Source: Shewanella sp. KX20019
Lineage (GTDB): Bacteria > Pseudomonadota > Gammaproteobacteria > Enterobacterales > Shewanellaceae
Direction: 5' to 3'
Length of the DNA stretch: 64,000 bases
Assembly (NCBI RefSeq): GCF_016757755.1
Contig: NZ_CP068437.1
Location: 186,001-250,000, forward strand
In this document: positions 36,038 through 44,241 of the stretch, piece after piece
Position numbering within the stretch: the stretch's first letter is position 1
How the letters are laid out: each line of letters starts with the position of its first letter
Program-made: the position numbers and the translations under genes
Notes under the pieces: model-generated
Told to the model about the DNA's origin: nothing
What the model saw: only the letters and a program-made list of their open reading frames with translations
Databases searched by the model: none

Positions 36038-36046
36038 GGCAGAGCT

Positions 36047-39000
36047 ATGGCACGTTTCTTTATCGATCGCCCTATTTTTGCATGGGTGATCGCCATTATT
36101 GTGATGCTAGCCGGGGTGTTATCTATCTTCGGATTGCCGGTGTCTCAATATCCGAATATTGCACCACCATCGGTAGTCATTAGCGCCGTTTATCCTGGTG
36201 CATCGGCTAAGACGATGGAAGATTCAGTTACTCAGGTAATTGAGCAGCGAATGACGGGTCTTGATAACCTGCGCTATATATCTTCAACTAGTGACAGCTT
36301 TGGTAATGCGCAAATTACCCTAACCTTTAATGCAGAGGCCGATCCTGATATTGCTCAGGTGCAGGTGCAGAACAAGCTTCAGCTTGCGATGCCACTGTTA
36401 CCGCAAGAGGTACAGGCTCAAGGTGTTAACGTTGCGAAGTCGAGTGCAGGCTTTTTGATGGTGGTGGGCTTTGTTTCTGAAGATGGTTCGCTAGATAAAA
36501 ATGATATTGCAGATTACGTGGGTTCAAACGTTCAGGACCCACTTAGTCGTGTTCCAGGCGTGGGCACCATTGAGTTATTTGGTGCTCAATATGCTATGCG
36601 TATCTGGCTTGATCCCTTTAAGCTGACCCAATATAACCTGACTAGCCAAGATGTTATCAGCTCTATTCAAGAGCAGAATGCACAGGTTTCCGCAGGTCAA
36701 TTGGGTGGTTCTCCATCGGTTGCAGGTCAAGAGCTTAACGCAACAGTATCGGCTCAAAGCCGTCTGCAAACCGCTGACCAGTTTAAGAAAATCATTCTTA
36801 AAGCTGACTCTTCAGGTGCGAAAGTCTTCCTAGAAGATGTTGCACGAGTTGAATTGGGTGCAGAAAGCTACGCGGTAGAATCGTTCTACAACGGCAAGCC
36901 TGCAGCGGGTGTCGGTATTCAGTTAGCGACAGGTGCTAATGCACTTGCTACTGCTGAAGGTGTGCGCGCCAAAATTGCTGAGTTGCAGCCATTTTTCCCA
37001 GAAGGGCTGGAGATCGTATATCCCTACGACACGACCCCTTTTGTTGAGAAATCAATTGAAGGCGTAGTGATGACCCTGCTTGAGGCAGTGGTGTTAGTTT
37101 TCTTGATCATGTACTTGTTCTTGCAGAACTTCCGCGCGACGCTCATTCCGACGATAGCGGTCCCTGTGGTACTACTGGGTACCTTCGCTGTCTTGTCATT
37201 AGCGGGTTTTTCTATCAACACCTTGACCATGTTCGCTATGGTATTGGCAATCGGTCTGTTAGTTGATGACGCGATTGTGGTGGTAGAAAACGTTGAACGA
37301 GTGATGCAGGAGGAGGGGCTGAGTCCCATCGAGGCAACGAAGAAGTCGATGGATCAGATTACGGGTGCCCTAGTGGGTATTGGTTTGACACTGTCGGCAG
37401 TATTCGTCCCAATGGCATTTATGTCTGGCTCAACGGGTGTTATTTACAGACAGTTCTCTATCACGATTGTGTCTGCAATGGCACTGTCGGTCATGGTAGC
37501 GATCATCCTAACGCCGGCACTTTGTGCGACCATGCTGAAACCTATTGCTAAAGGTGAAGGCCATACCAAGACAGGTTTCTTTGGCTGGTTTAACCGTAAG
37601 TTTGATGCCTTAACCTCGCGTTATGAAGCCAGTGTGGCAGCGATGATTAAACGCGTTGGCCGCACCATGATGGTATATCTTGCCATTACTGTTGCAGTGG
37701 GCTGGATCTTCATGCGTATGCCAACGGCATTCCTACCGGATGAAGACCAAGGGATCTTGTTTACCCAGGCTATTTTGCCGGTGAATTCGACTCAAGAAGC
37801 GACCCAGAAAGTTTTGGCTGATGTTTCTGACTTCTACCTTAATTCTGAAGGTGATAACGTCAAATCTGTCTTTAGTGTCTCAGGCTTTAGTTTTGCCGGT
37901 AACGGCCAAAACATGGGTATTGCGTTCGTTGGCTTGAAAGATTGGTCAGAGCGTCAAGATCCTGGTCAGGATGTGCAGTCTGTTGCTGGACGTGCCATGG
38001 GCATGTTTATGCAGATGAAAGAGGCGTTTGTATTTGCGTTCGTGCCGCCAGCGGTAATCGAACTCGGTACAGCCAATGGTTTTGACTTTTATCTGCAGGA
38101 CAGAAATGGTCAAGGTCATGACAAGCTAGTTGAAGCACGTAACATGCTATTGGGCATGGCATCGCAAAATCCGAACCTTGTGGGCGTACGTCCAAATGGT
38201 CAAGAGGATGCTCCGCTTTATCAAGTGCATATCGATCATGCCAAACTAAGCGCATTAGGTGTTGATATCAATGCCGTTAACAGCGTTCTGGGTACAGCTT
38301 GGGGTGGTAATTACGTCAACGACTTTATCGATCGTGGCCGAGTTAAAAAGGTTTATGTACAAGGTGAAGCGGATTACCGTATGCAGCCTGAAGACATAGA
38401 TGCTTGGTACGTGCGTAACAATCAAGGTGAGATGGTACCATTCTCAGCATTTGCTACCGGTACTTGGGAATATGGTTCCCCTCGTCTAGAGCGCTTTAAC
38501 GGTCTACCCGCGATGAATATTCAAGGGGGGGTGGCTGAAGGCTTTAGTACCGGTGAGGCGATGAATATCATCGAAGATATGGTCAAGAAGCTACCACCAG
38601 GGTTTGGTGTTGAGTGGAATGGCTTATCTTATGAGGAGCGCCTTTCAGGTAACCAAGCCCCGATGCTATATGCACTATCGGTGGTGGTGGTCTTCCTCGT
38701 TCTTGCAGCATTGTATGAGAGCTGGTCGGTACCCTTTGCGGTTATTCTAGTGATACCGCTAGGTATTATTGGCGCCCTAATTGCGATGAATGGTCGTGGT
38801 CTACCTAACGACGTATTCTTCCAAGTGGGTCTGTTGACAACGGTGGGGCTTGCAACCAAAAATGCCATCTTAATCGTAGAATTCGCCAAAGAGTACTACG
38901 AGAAAGGCGCTGGTTTAGTGGAAGCGACGCTACATGCGGTTCGAGTTCGTTTGCGTCCAATCCTGATGACCTCACTCGCGTTTGGTCTAGGTGTTGTGCC

Positions 39001-39193
39001 ACTGGCGATTAGTAGTGGTGTCGGCTCAGGTAGCCAAAATGCTATCGGTACAGCAGTACTGGGCGGCATGATGAGCTCAACCTTTATGGGGATCTTCTTT
39101 ATCCCAATCTTCTTCGTTCTTGTGGAGCGTATGTTCAGCAAGCGCGAGCGAGATATCGCAAAGGCGGCGAAGAAAGCAGACTCTGCTAAGTAA
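36047..39193 (+). CDS. RND multidrug efflux pump (AcrB/MexB, HAE1 family)
   Basis: The 1048-residue inner-membrane pump has 12 membrane helices, the N-terminal MARFFIDRPIFAWVIAI, the paired proton-relay aspartates in LLVDDAIVVVENVERV (helix 4) and the pore and docking domains of the HAE1 family (PNIAPPSVVISAVYPGASA). It exports drugs or bile-like compounds through a TolC-type channel. The gene follows the adaptor by 9 bases. No local repressor was found, so regulation is unknown. Confidence 0.95.
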   Translation: MARFFIDRPIFAWVIAIIVMLAGVLSIFGLPVSQYPNIAPPSVVISAVYPGASAKTMEDSVTQVIEQRMTGLDNLRYISSTSDSFGNAQITLTFNAEADPDIAQVQVQNKLQLAMPLLPQEVQAQGVNVAKSSAGFLMVVGFVSEDGSLDKNDIADYVGSNVQDPLSRVPGVGTIELFGAQYAMRIWLDPFKLTQYNLTSQDVISSIQEQNAQVSAGQLGGSPSVAGQELNATVSAQSRLQTADQFKKIILKADSSGAKVFLEDVARVELGAESYAVESFYNGKPAAGVGIQLATGANALATAEGVRAKIAELQPFFPEGLEIVYPYDTTPFVEKSIEGVVMTLLEAVVLVFLIMYLFLQNFRATLIPTIAVPVVLLGTFAVLSLAGFSINTLTMFAMVLAIGLLVDDAIVVVENVERVMQEEGLSPIEATKKSMDQITGALVGIGLTLSAVFVPMAFMSGSTGVIYRQFSITIVSAMALSVMVAIILTPALCATMLKPIAKGEGHTKTGFFGWFNRKFDALTSRYEASVAAMIKRVGRTMMVYLAITVAVGWIFMRMPTAFLPDEDQGILFTQAILPVNSTQEATQKVLADVSDFYLNSEGDNVKSVFSVSGFSFAGNGQNMGIAFVGLKDWSERQDPGQDVQSVAGRAMGMFMQMKEAFVFAFVPPAVIELGTANGFDFYLQDRNGQGHDKLVEARNMLLGMASQNPNLVGVRPNGQEDAPLYQVHIDHAKLSALGVDINAVNSVLGTAWGGNYVNDFIDRGRVKKVYVQGEADYRMQPEDIDAWYVRNNQGEMVPFSAFATGTWEYGSPRLERFNGLPAMNIQGGVAEGFSTGEAMNIIEDMVKKLPPGFGVEWNGLSYEERLSGNQAPMLYALSVVVVFLVLAALYESWSVPFAVILVIPLGIIGALIAMNGRGLPNDVFFQVGLLTTVGLATKNAILIVEFAKEYYEKGAGLVEATLHAVRVRLRPILMTSLAFGLGVVPLAISSGVGSGSQNAIGTAVLGGMMSSTFMGIFFIPIFFVLVERMFSKRERDIAKAAKKADSAK

Positions 39194-39213
39194 TAAGCTC
39201 ATAGAGCAAGTAG

Positions 39214-39243
39214 AAAGCCCGGCATTTGTGCTGGGCTTTTTTT
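39214..39243 (+). terminator. rho-independent terminator after the RND pump gene
   Basis: An 11-base-pair stem (AAAGCCCGGCA/TGCTGGGCTTT, one G-U) with loop TTTG is followed by a long T-run (7 T). Confidence 0.9.
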
Positions 39244-39305
39244 ATCGGCCTAATTTAGCTATTGAAGTTGCCTGAAGCACTATCGAACCCTGCTAGCCTC
39301 GGCAG

Positions 39306-40622
39306 CTAACTAAACGTTAACCTAAAGCAGGCGCCTTGCTTGGAGTTAATGTAAGCCAAATCGCCACCATGCTGTATCATAATGTGGCGCGACAGGCTTA
39401 GCCCTATGCCAGACCCTTGCGGCTTAGTGGTGAAGAAAGGCACGAAAATCATCTCGAGTACATGCTCTGCAATTCCAGCTCCACTATCAATAATGTCCAA
39501 ACTGACTTGAGCTTGCTCATTTTGATGTAACCTCAATTGAATACGCTTTTCTGCCTGCTGACTGATAGCCTCAGTAGCGTTTTTCAATAGGTTTATCAAC
39601 ACTTGCTCTATTTGCGCGGCGTCCGCCATTAATTGGTAGTCGCTGTGGTGATCAAACTGAACTTCAATCCTCTGTTGCTGCCATTGATGTTCAAATAGAT
39701 TTAGTGTGCGACTGACAAGTTTGCTTAAGCTAATGACATGGAGATTAGGCGGAGGGAGCTGACTCAAAGATCTAAAGCGAGCAATAAATTCATCCAAATG
39801 CTGGGTGCGATTAGCGATAGTGTCGAGCGCTAACTGCAGATCCTGTTTATCCTCCTCATCATCAAAACAAAGGCTAGAAGGCACTAATGTCACTGCCGTT
39901 TGCGATAACGATGTTAACGGAGTAATTGAGTTGGCGATCTCGTGCGTAAGTACTTTAGTTAGCTTCTTGTAAGCTTGTTGTTCCTTGGCTTGCAGCGCCA
40001 GATAAATAGACTGAATGCTAACGAGCTTTAGTGCTTTACCGTCAATGCTGACACAGGTTATCTGGACTGAAAGCCTATCTTGATGCTCCCCTTTCTGCCA
40101 GCTTATGACTAGCTTCTCATCCTTAATTGCACGATGAATACACTCCCCTAAATGAGATAGCTGAGCGACATTACCCGGCAAACTCCCTAATAGACGTTCG
40201 CTGGCGGGGTTCTTTTGGCTTATATCCCCACTCTCACTCACCACTATGATGGCAATATCTAAGTGGATTAATAATGTTTGTAAGTAATGGGCTTGAGTTT
40301 GTGCCTCTATCTGGCTGTGTTTTAGTTGGCTAGTCACGTTAATAAACTTGGCATGTAACGGATGACGGCTAGGTAGCCCCAAACTAGTGTCACCATTGGC
40401 GATAGCGCTCAATACTTGTGATATCTGCAGTTGTTGTTTTGAAAATTGTGCTATCACAGCCCAGAATAAGCCTAGAGTCGACATCAACAGCACCACGACA
40501 ATAGCGGTTACTCCCTTTTGCCACCATAGGATTGAGGCCAGAAATAAGAGGAAATTCAGGGCTGAGAGTTTGCAGATTAGTTGTAATTTCTCTCGGTTTG
40601 GCAACAGATGCTTAAAGTTCAT
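39306..40622 (-). CDS. NtrB-like sensor histidine kinase
   Basis: The 438-residue kinase has two N-terminal membrane helices (about 18-58), a PAS-like cytosolic region (about 115-200), an H-box LTHEIANSITPLTSLSQ and ATPase motifs NLLKNATEAI and GSGIGLSLSRHIM. It overlaps the partner regulator gene by 11 bases. It presumably phosphorylates the NtrC-type protein that controls the divergent exporter, perhaps in response to envelope stress. The signal is unknown. Confidence 0.9.
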   Translation of the reverse strand: MNFKHLLPNREKLQLICKLSALNFLLFLASILWWQKGVTAIVVVLLMSTLGLFWAVIAQFSKQQLQISQVLSAIANGDTSLGLPSRHPLHAKFINVTSQLKHSQIEAQTQAHYLQTLLIHLDIAIIVVSESGDISQKNPASERLLGSLPGNVAQLSHLGECIHRAIKDEKLVISWQKGEHQDRLSVQITCVSIDGKALKLVSIQSIYLALQAKEQQAYKKLTKVLTHEIANSITPLTSLSQTAVTLVPSSLCFDDEEDKQDLQLALDTIANRTQHLDEFIARFRSLSQLPPPNLHVISLSKLVSRTLNLFEHQWQQQRIEVQFDHHSDYQLMADAAQIEQVLINLLKNATEAISQQAEKRIQLRLHQNEQAQVSLDIIDSGAGIAEHVLEMIFVPFFTTKPQGSGIGLSLSRHIMIQHGGDLAYINSKQGACFRLTFS

Positions 40623-41997
40623 GTTTTTCTAACCTGCGATACAGTGCACCACGTGTCAATCCTAGGGCCTTAGCGGCTTTGCTAACATTGCCTTGAAAAT
40701 GTTGTAGTGCAGCAGCAACCGTCTCTTTTTCTACATCCAGCAGATTAAAACTAGTGACTCGAGGAGGGACATCATCATGGCTCTTAGAGGGAGTCTTGGT
40801 ATTGCTGATGATGGCGGAGATATCAAGCTGGTGACCTTCACTCAAGATCACTGAGCGTTCAATGGAATGGGCTAATTCTCGAACATTTCCAGGCCATGTA
40901 TACAGACACAAACGGTTTAAATCACTGGCAGTGATAGTGAGTTGACGATGATACTTTTGCGAAAAGTGAGTTAAATAGTGCTGTACTAATAACGGAATAT
41001 CTTCGACGCGATCGCGAAGCGGTGGTAGCTGGATCTCGATGGTGTTTATGCGGTACAGAAAGTCTTGCCTAAACTCACCGGTATCGATGGCTTCGAGTAG
41101 ATCATGGTTAGTCGCGCAGATGAGCCGGCTATCGAAATCAATTGGTTTATTACTGCCGATTGGCGTCACTTGTCGATTCTGTAATACCGCCAAAAGTTTA
41201 GCTTGTTGTGACAGGGGCAGGTTACCGATTTCATCTAGAAATATACTGCCATTATGGGCTAGCTCAAAACGTCCAACACGATCTTGCTTTGCATCGGTAA
41301 AGGCGCCTTTTTTATGACCAAACAATTCGCTCTCAAATAAACTATCAGATACTGAGCCCATATCGACACTGACGAATGCTTTTTCAGCTCGTTGGCTAGC
41401 TTGATGTATTGCGCGGGCCGCAAGTTCTTTACCTGTACCACTCTCGCCGAGAATAAGAATGTTAGCATCTGTTTTAGCAGCTTTTTCTATGGTGCTAAAG
41501 ACTCGTTGCATTGCAACGCTTTCACCGAGAAAAGGAAATGTTTGCCCAGAAAGCGCGTTCGTTAAACCACTATTTTGTCGACTGAGGCTGTCGCGCTCAC
41601 GTTTGGTGCTTGCATGGGTGAAAGCTGCCGCCACGACCGCCAATAATGCTTCGTTCCGCCAAGGTTTAGCAATAAAGTCTGCCGCGCCTGCTTTTATTGC
41701 CTGAATCGCAAGGTTTAGATCCGCATAAGCCGTCATCATAATAACTGTGGTACTTGGTTTGAGTCGCAATATTTGCTGTAACCAATGAAACCCCTCCTTA
41801 CCACTAATCGCATCTTGGGTGAAGTTCATATCAAGCAGCACGACATCGATATCAAATTGTTCCAAATAGTGGCAGATCTGATGGGGATCTGTAGTGGTTT
41901 TAACCTGTTGATAATGTTGCTTTAGTAATAACCTAGACGCGGTCAAAATATCTGCGTTGTCATCAACTATCAAAATGCTACCAATGTGCTTAGTCAT
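40612..41997 (-). CDS. NtrC-type sigma-54 response regulator
   Basis: The 461-residue protein has a receiver domain (phosphoacceptor Asp56 in VVLLDMNFT), a sigma-54 AAA+ domain with Walker A GESGTGKE, the sigma-54 contact loop GAFTDA and Walker B GSIFLDEIG, and a Fis-type helix-turn-helix at the end (GNVSKAAKALGLTRGALYRRLEKH). It is divergent from a HlyD-ABC-FtsX run whose upstream region has a sigma-54-like promoter and two palindromes. This strongly suggests it activates that run. Confidence 0.94.
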   Translation of the reverse strand: MTKHIGSILIVDDNADILTASRLLLKQHYQQVKTTTDPHQICHYLEQFDIDVVLLDMNFTQDAISGKEGFHWLQQILRLKPSTTVIMMTAYADLNLAIQAIKAGAADFIAKPWRNEALLAVVAAAFTHASTKRERDSLSRQNSGLTNALSGQTFPFLGESVAMQRVFSTIEKAAKTDANILILGESGTGKELAARAIHQASQRAEKAFVSVDMGSVSDSLFESELFGHKKGAFTDAKQDRVGRFELAHNGSIFLDEIGNLPLSQQAKLLAVLQNRQVTPIGSNKPIDFDSRLICATNHDLLEAIDTGEFRQDFLYRINTIEIQLPPLRDRVEDIPLLVQHYLTHFSQKYHRQLTITASDLNRLCLYTWPGNVRELAHSIERSVILSEGHQLDISAIISNTKTPSKSHDDVPPRVTSFNLLDVEKETVAAALQHFQGNVSKAAKALGLTRGALYRRLEKHEL

Positions 41998-42062
41998 CGC
42001 TTATAGGTGTTAATTAAGTGTTGAGTTAATGTACTTGTGATTGAGGTTAGAAACAAGAATAT

Positions 42063-42078
42063 TGTCCGAAAATGGACA
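42063..42078. promoter_or_regulatory. candidate NtrC-type upstream activating site 1
   Basis: TGTCC-GAAAAT-GGACA is a perfect 5-base inverted repeat, 65 bases upstream of the regulator start and about 110 bases upstream of the sigma-54-like promoter. Its centre is 32 to 33 bases (three helical turns) from site 2. Confidence 0.55.
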
Positions 42079-42090
42079 GTTAGCCTTGAT

Positions 42091-42115
42091 TGAGTGTGCT
42101 GTTACCGGACACTCA
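42091..42115. promoter_or_regulatory. candidate NtrC-type upstream activating site 2
   Basis: TGAGTGT and ACACTCA form a perfect 7-base inverted repeat with an 11-base spacer, and the right arm includes GGACA as in site 1. Two such sites on one helical face are typical for sigma-54 activators. Confidence 0.55.
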
Positions 42116-42174
42116 ACTTATTAATGTAAGCGTTACATATAAATTAGTTATTGAATTTATTGGTTTTATTTTGT

Positions 42175-42190
42175 TGGCATGGCTTTTGGA
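42175..42190 (+). promoter_or_regulatory. candidate sigma-54 promoter for the exporter operon
   Basis: TGGCATGGCTTTTGGA agrees with the -24/-12 consensus TGGCAC-N5-TTGCA: GG at -24 and the TTG before -12 have correct spacing, with G instead of C at -12. It is 39 bases before the adaptor start codon and downstream of two palindromes. Confidence 0.6.
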
Positions 42191-42228
42191 TTGTTAAATA
42201 TAAGATTCGAAAGATAAAGGTGTTTCAA

Positions 42229-43488
42229 ATGGATAAGCAAGTCACTCCTTCAAAAACAAAGCAATGGAACAGATGGCTAGTTAGAGCCATCTTGCCGGTA
42301 CTTTTAATAAGTGCTTTTTTCTACTGGCAAAGTAATCAGTCAGAGGGGCGAGTTCAAAAAACCAAATTAACCAGCTTAACGGTATCTACCGTAAAGGAGG
42401 GGGGGTTTTCTGATAGCTTGCGTCTGCGTGGCAGCATTAGCCCTAAAACTAGCTTGTTCCTCGATACAATAGCCGGCGGTAGAGTTGAAGAGCGGTTGGT
42501 TGAGCAAGGGGCTTACGTCAAAAAGGGCCAGCCATTATTACGACTTGCAAATACTGCGCTGCAACTTGATGTGATGAGTCGAGAAGCTCAGGTGACTGAG
42601 CAATTAAACTTTTTGCGCAACACACAAATGACCATGGAAACTAACCGACTGAACTTGAAACGAGATCTACTAGAAGTGGAGTTACAGCTGGCTCATTTGT
42701 CGCGCAAAATCACTCAGTCAAAACCTTTGGTAGAACAGGGGGTGTTGGCACGTGAACATCTGCTTAACTTGGAGCAAGATCTTCAATATTACCAGCAGCG
42801 TAAAGAGCTAACGCTACAGCGTCAGCAGCAGGAAGAGGGGATCCGTCAGCTACAAGTGACTCAACTGGAAGATAGCGCCAAAATGCTCACATCGAACTTG
42901 AGTTTTGCCCGCAAGAATGTTGACAATTTGCTAGTGAAATCGCCTATCGATGGCTACCTCAGTGAGTTTAACGTTGAGCTTGGTGAATCGAAATCGGCGG
43001 GCAGTCGTTTAGGGCGTATCGATATCCCTGGTAAGTATAAATTGGTGGTCAATGTCGATGAGTATTACCTCAATCAAGTGCAGCTGGGCATGTTAGCCAA
43101 TCTTAGCTTTGAAGGTGAAGAGTATGCCTTGGCCATCACTAAAATCGATAGCAGAGTCAAGCAATCTTCATTTACTGTCGAATTGGACTTACCAGCGACT
43201 ATAGCGGGCGTTAAGCGCGGCCAAAGCTTAGATGTTGACCTAATGTTCACCGCCGATATTAACCAAGCCTTATTGCTAAAACGCGGCGCATTTACGGTCG
43301 AAACGGGTGGAAATTGGGTATTTGTATTGAGCGCCGATGGACAGAGCGCCAATCGTCGCCAAGTAAAACTTGGTAAGAAAAATCAAGCGTATCACCAAGT
43401 GATCAGCGGCCTACACCCAAATGAAAAAGTGATCACTTCAGGTTACGGCGCCTTTGAAAAAGCCGACACCTTACAAATACAGCTTTAA
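42229..43488 (+). CDS. HlyD/MacA-type periplasmic adaptor
   Basis: The 419-residue adaptor has one N-terminal membrane helix (about residues 15-35), a biotinyl-lipoyl-like segment, a long alpha-hairpin (about 100-210) and a C-terminal beta domain. It would link the ABC exporter encoded next with an outer-membrane channel. The ATG at 42229 follows AAAGG by 8 bases; a longer in-frame reading from 42151 overlaps the promoter and was not used. First gene of the exporter run. Confidence 0.88.
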   Translation: MDKQVTPSKTKQWNRWLVRAILPVLLISAFFYWQSNQSEGRVQKTKLTSLTVSTVKEGGFSDSLRLRGSISPKTSLFLDTIAGGRVEERLVEQGAYVKKGQPLLRLANTALQLDVMSREAQVTEQLNFLRNTQMTMETNRLNLKRDLLEVELQLAHLSRKITQSKPLVEQGVLAREHLLNLEQDLQYYQQRKELTLQRQQQEEGIRQLQVTQLEDSAKMLTSNLSFARKNVDNLLVKSPIDGYLSEFNVELGESKSAGSRLGRIDIPGKYKLVVNVDEYYLNQVQLGMLANLSFEGEEYALAITKIDSRVKQSSFTVELDLPATIAGVKRGQSLDVDLMFTADINQALLLKRGAFTVETGGNWVFVLSADGQSANRRQVKLGKKNQAYHQVISGLHPNEKVITSGYGAFEKADTLQIQL

Positions 43489-43539
43489 ATAGTTTGCAAT
43501 ATAAATAACAGAATAATTAGCGATTTAGGGATAAACATA

Positions 43540-44241
43540 ATGATTAAATTACAACACTTATCACGTATCTTTCGTACCGAAGACGTAGAAACAACTGCGC
43601 TAAATGATATCTCTTTGAGTATAGGCGAGGGCGAGTTTCTTGCCATCATGGGCCCATCTGGTTGCGGAAAATCAACACTACTATCGATTCTGGGCATGCT
43701 TGACTCCCCTTCAAAAGGGCAGTTTTATTTTGATGGTACAGAGCTCAGTCAATTCAGTGAAAAGCAGTTAGCTCAGGTTAGAAAATCAAATATTGGCTTT
43801 GTTTTCCAAAGCTTCAATCTGATTGATGATCTCACCGTTAGAGAGAATGTAGAGCTGCCCCTGCAATATCAAGGTCTGCCGAAATCAGAGCGTGTTGCTC
43901 GGGTAGATGCGATGTTAAAGCGGGTGGGGATCGATCACCGCTCGGAACATCTGCCGCAGCAGCTGTCGGGCGGGCAGCAACAGCGCGTCGCGGTCGCTAG
44001 AGCATTAGTCATTAACCCAAAACTAATCCTCGCGGATGAGCCAACAGGTAACTTAGACTCCAAAAATGGCGAAGAGGTGATGACCATGCTGCAGGAGCTA
44101 AACCAAGCTGGTACGACGATAGTGATGGTAACCCACTCTGAGAAAGATGCTAAGTATGCTGGCCGAGTGGTGCGTTTGTTTGATGGGCAAATAATGCTCG
44201 ACAATGCTACCGAAGCGCAGCGAGAGGTGCAGTATGCTTAA
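43540..44241 (+). CDS. MacB/LolD-type ABC transporter ATPase
   Basis: The 233-residue ATPase has Walker A GPSGCGKST, signature LSGGQQQR, and Walker B LILADEPTGNLD, with the D-loop and H-loop (VTHSEKD). These belong to the MacB/LolD/FtsE group, which pairs with FtsX-like permeases. It partners the permease gene that starts 8 bases before its stop. Confidence 0.94.
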   Translation: MIKLQHLSRIFRTEDVETTALNDISLSIGEGEFLAIMGPSGCGKSTLLSILGMLDSPSKGQFYFDGTELSQFSEKQLAQVRKSNIGFVFQSFNLIDDLTVRENVELPLQYQGLPKSERVARVDAMLKRVGIDHRSEHLPQQLSGGQQQRVAVARALVINPKLILADEPTGNLDSKNGEEVMTMLQELNQAGTTIVMVTHSEKDAKYAGRVVRLFDGQIMLDNATEAQREVQYA

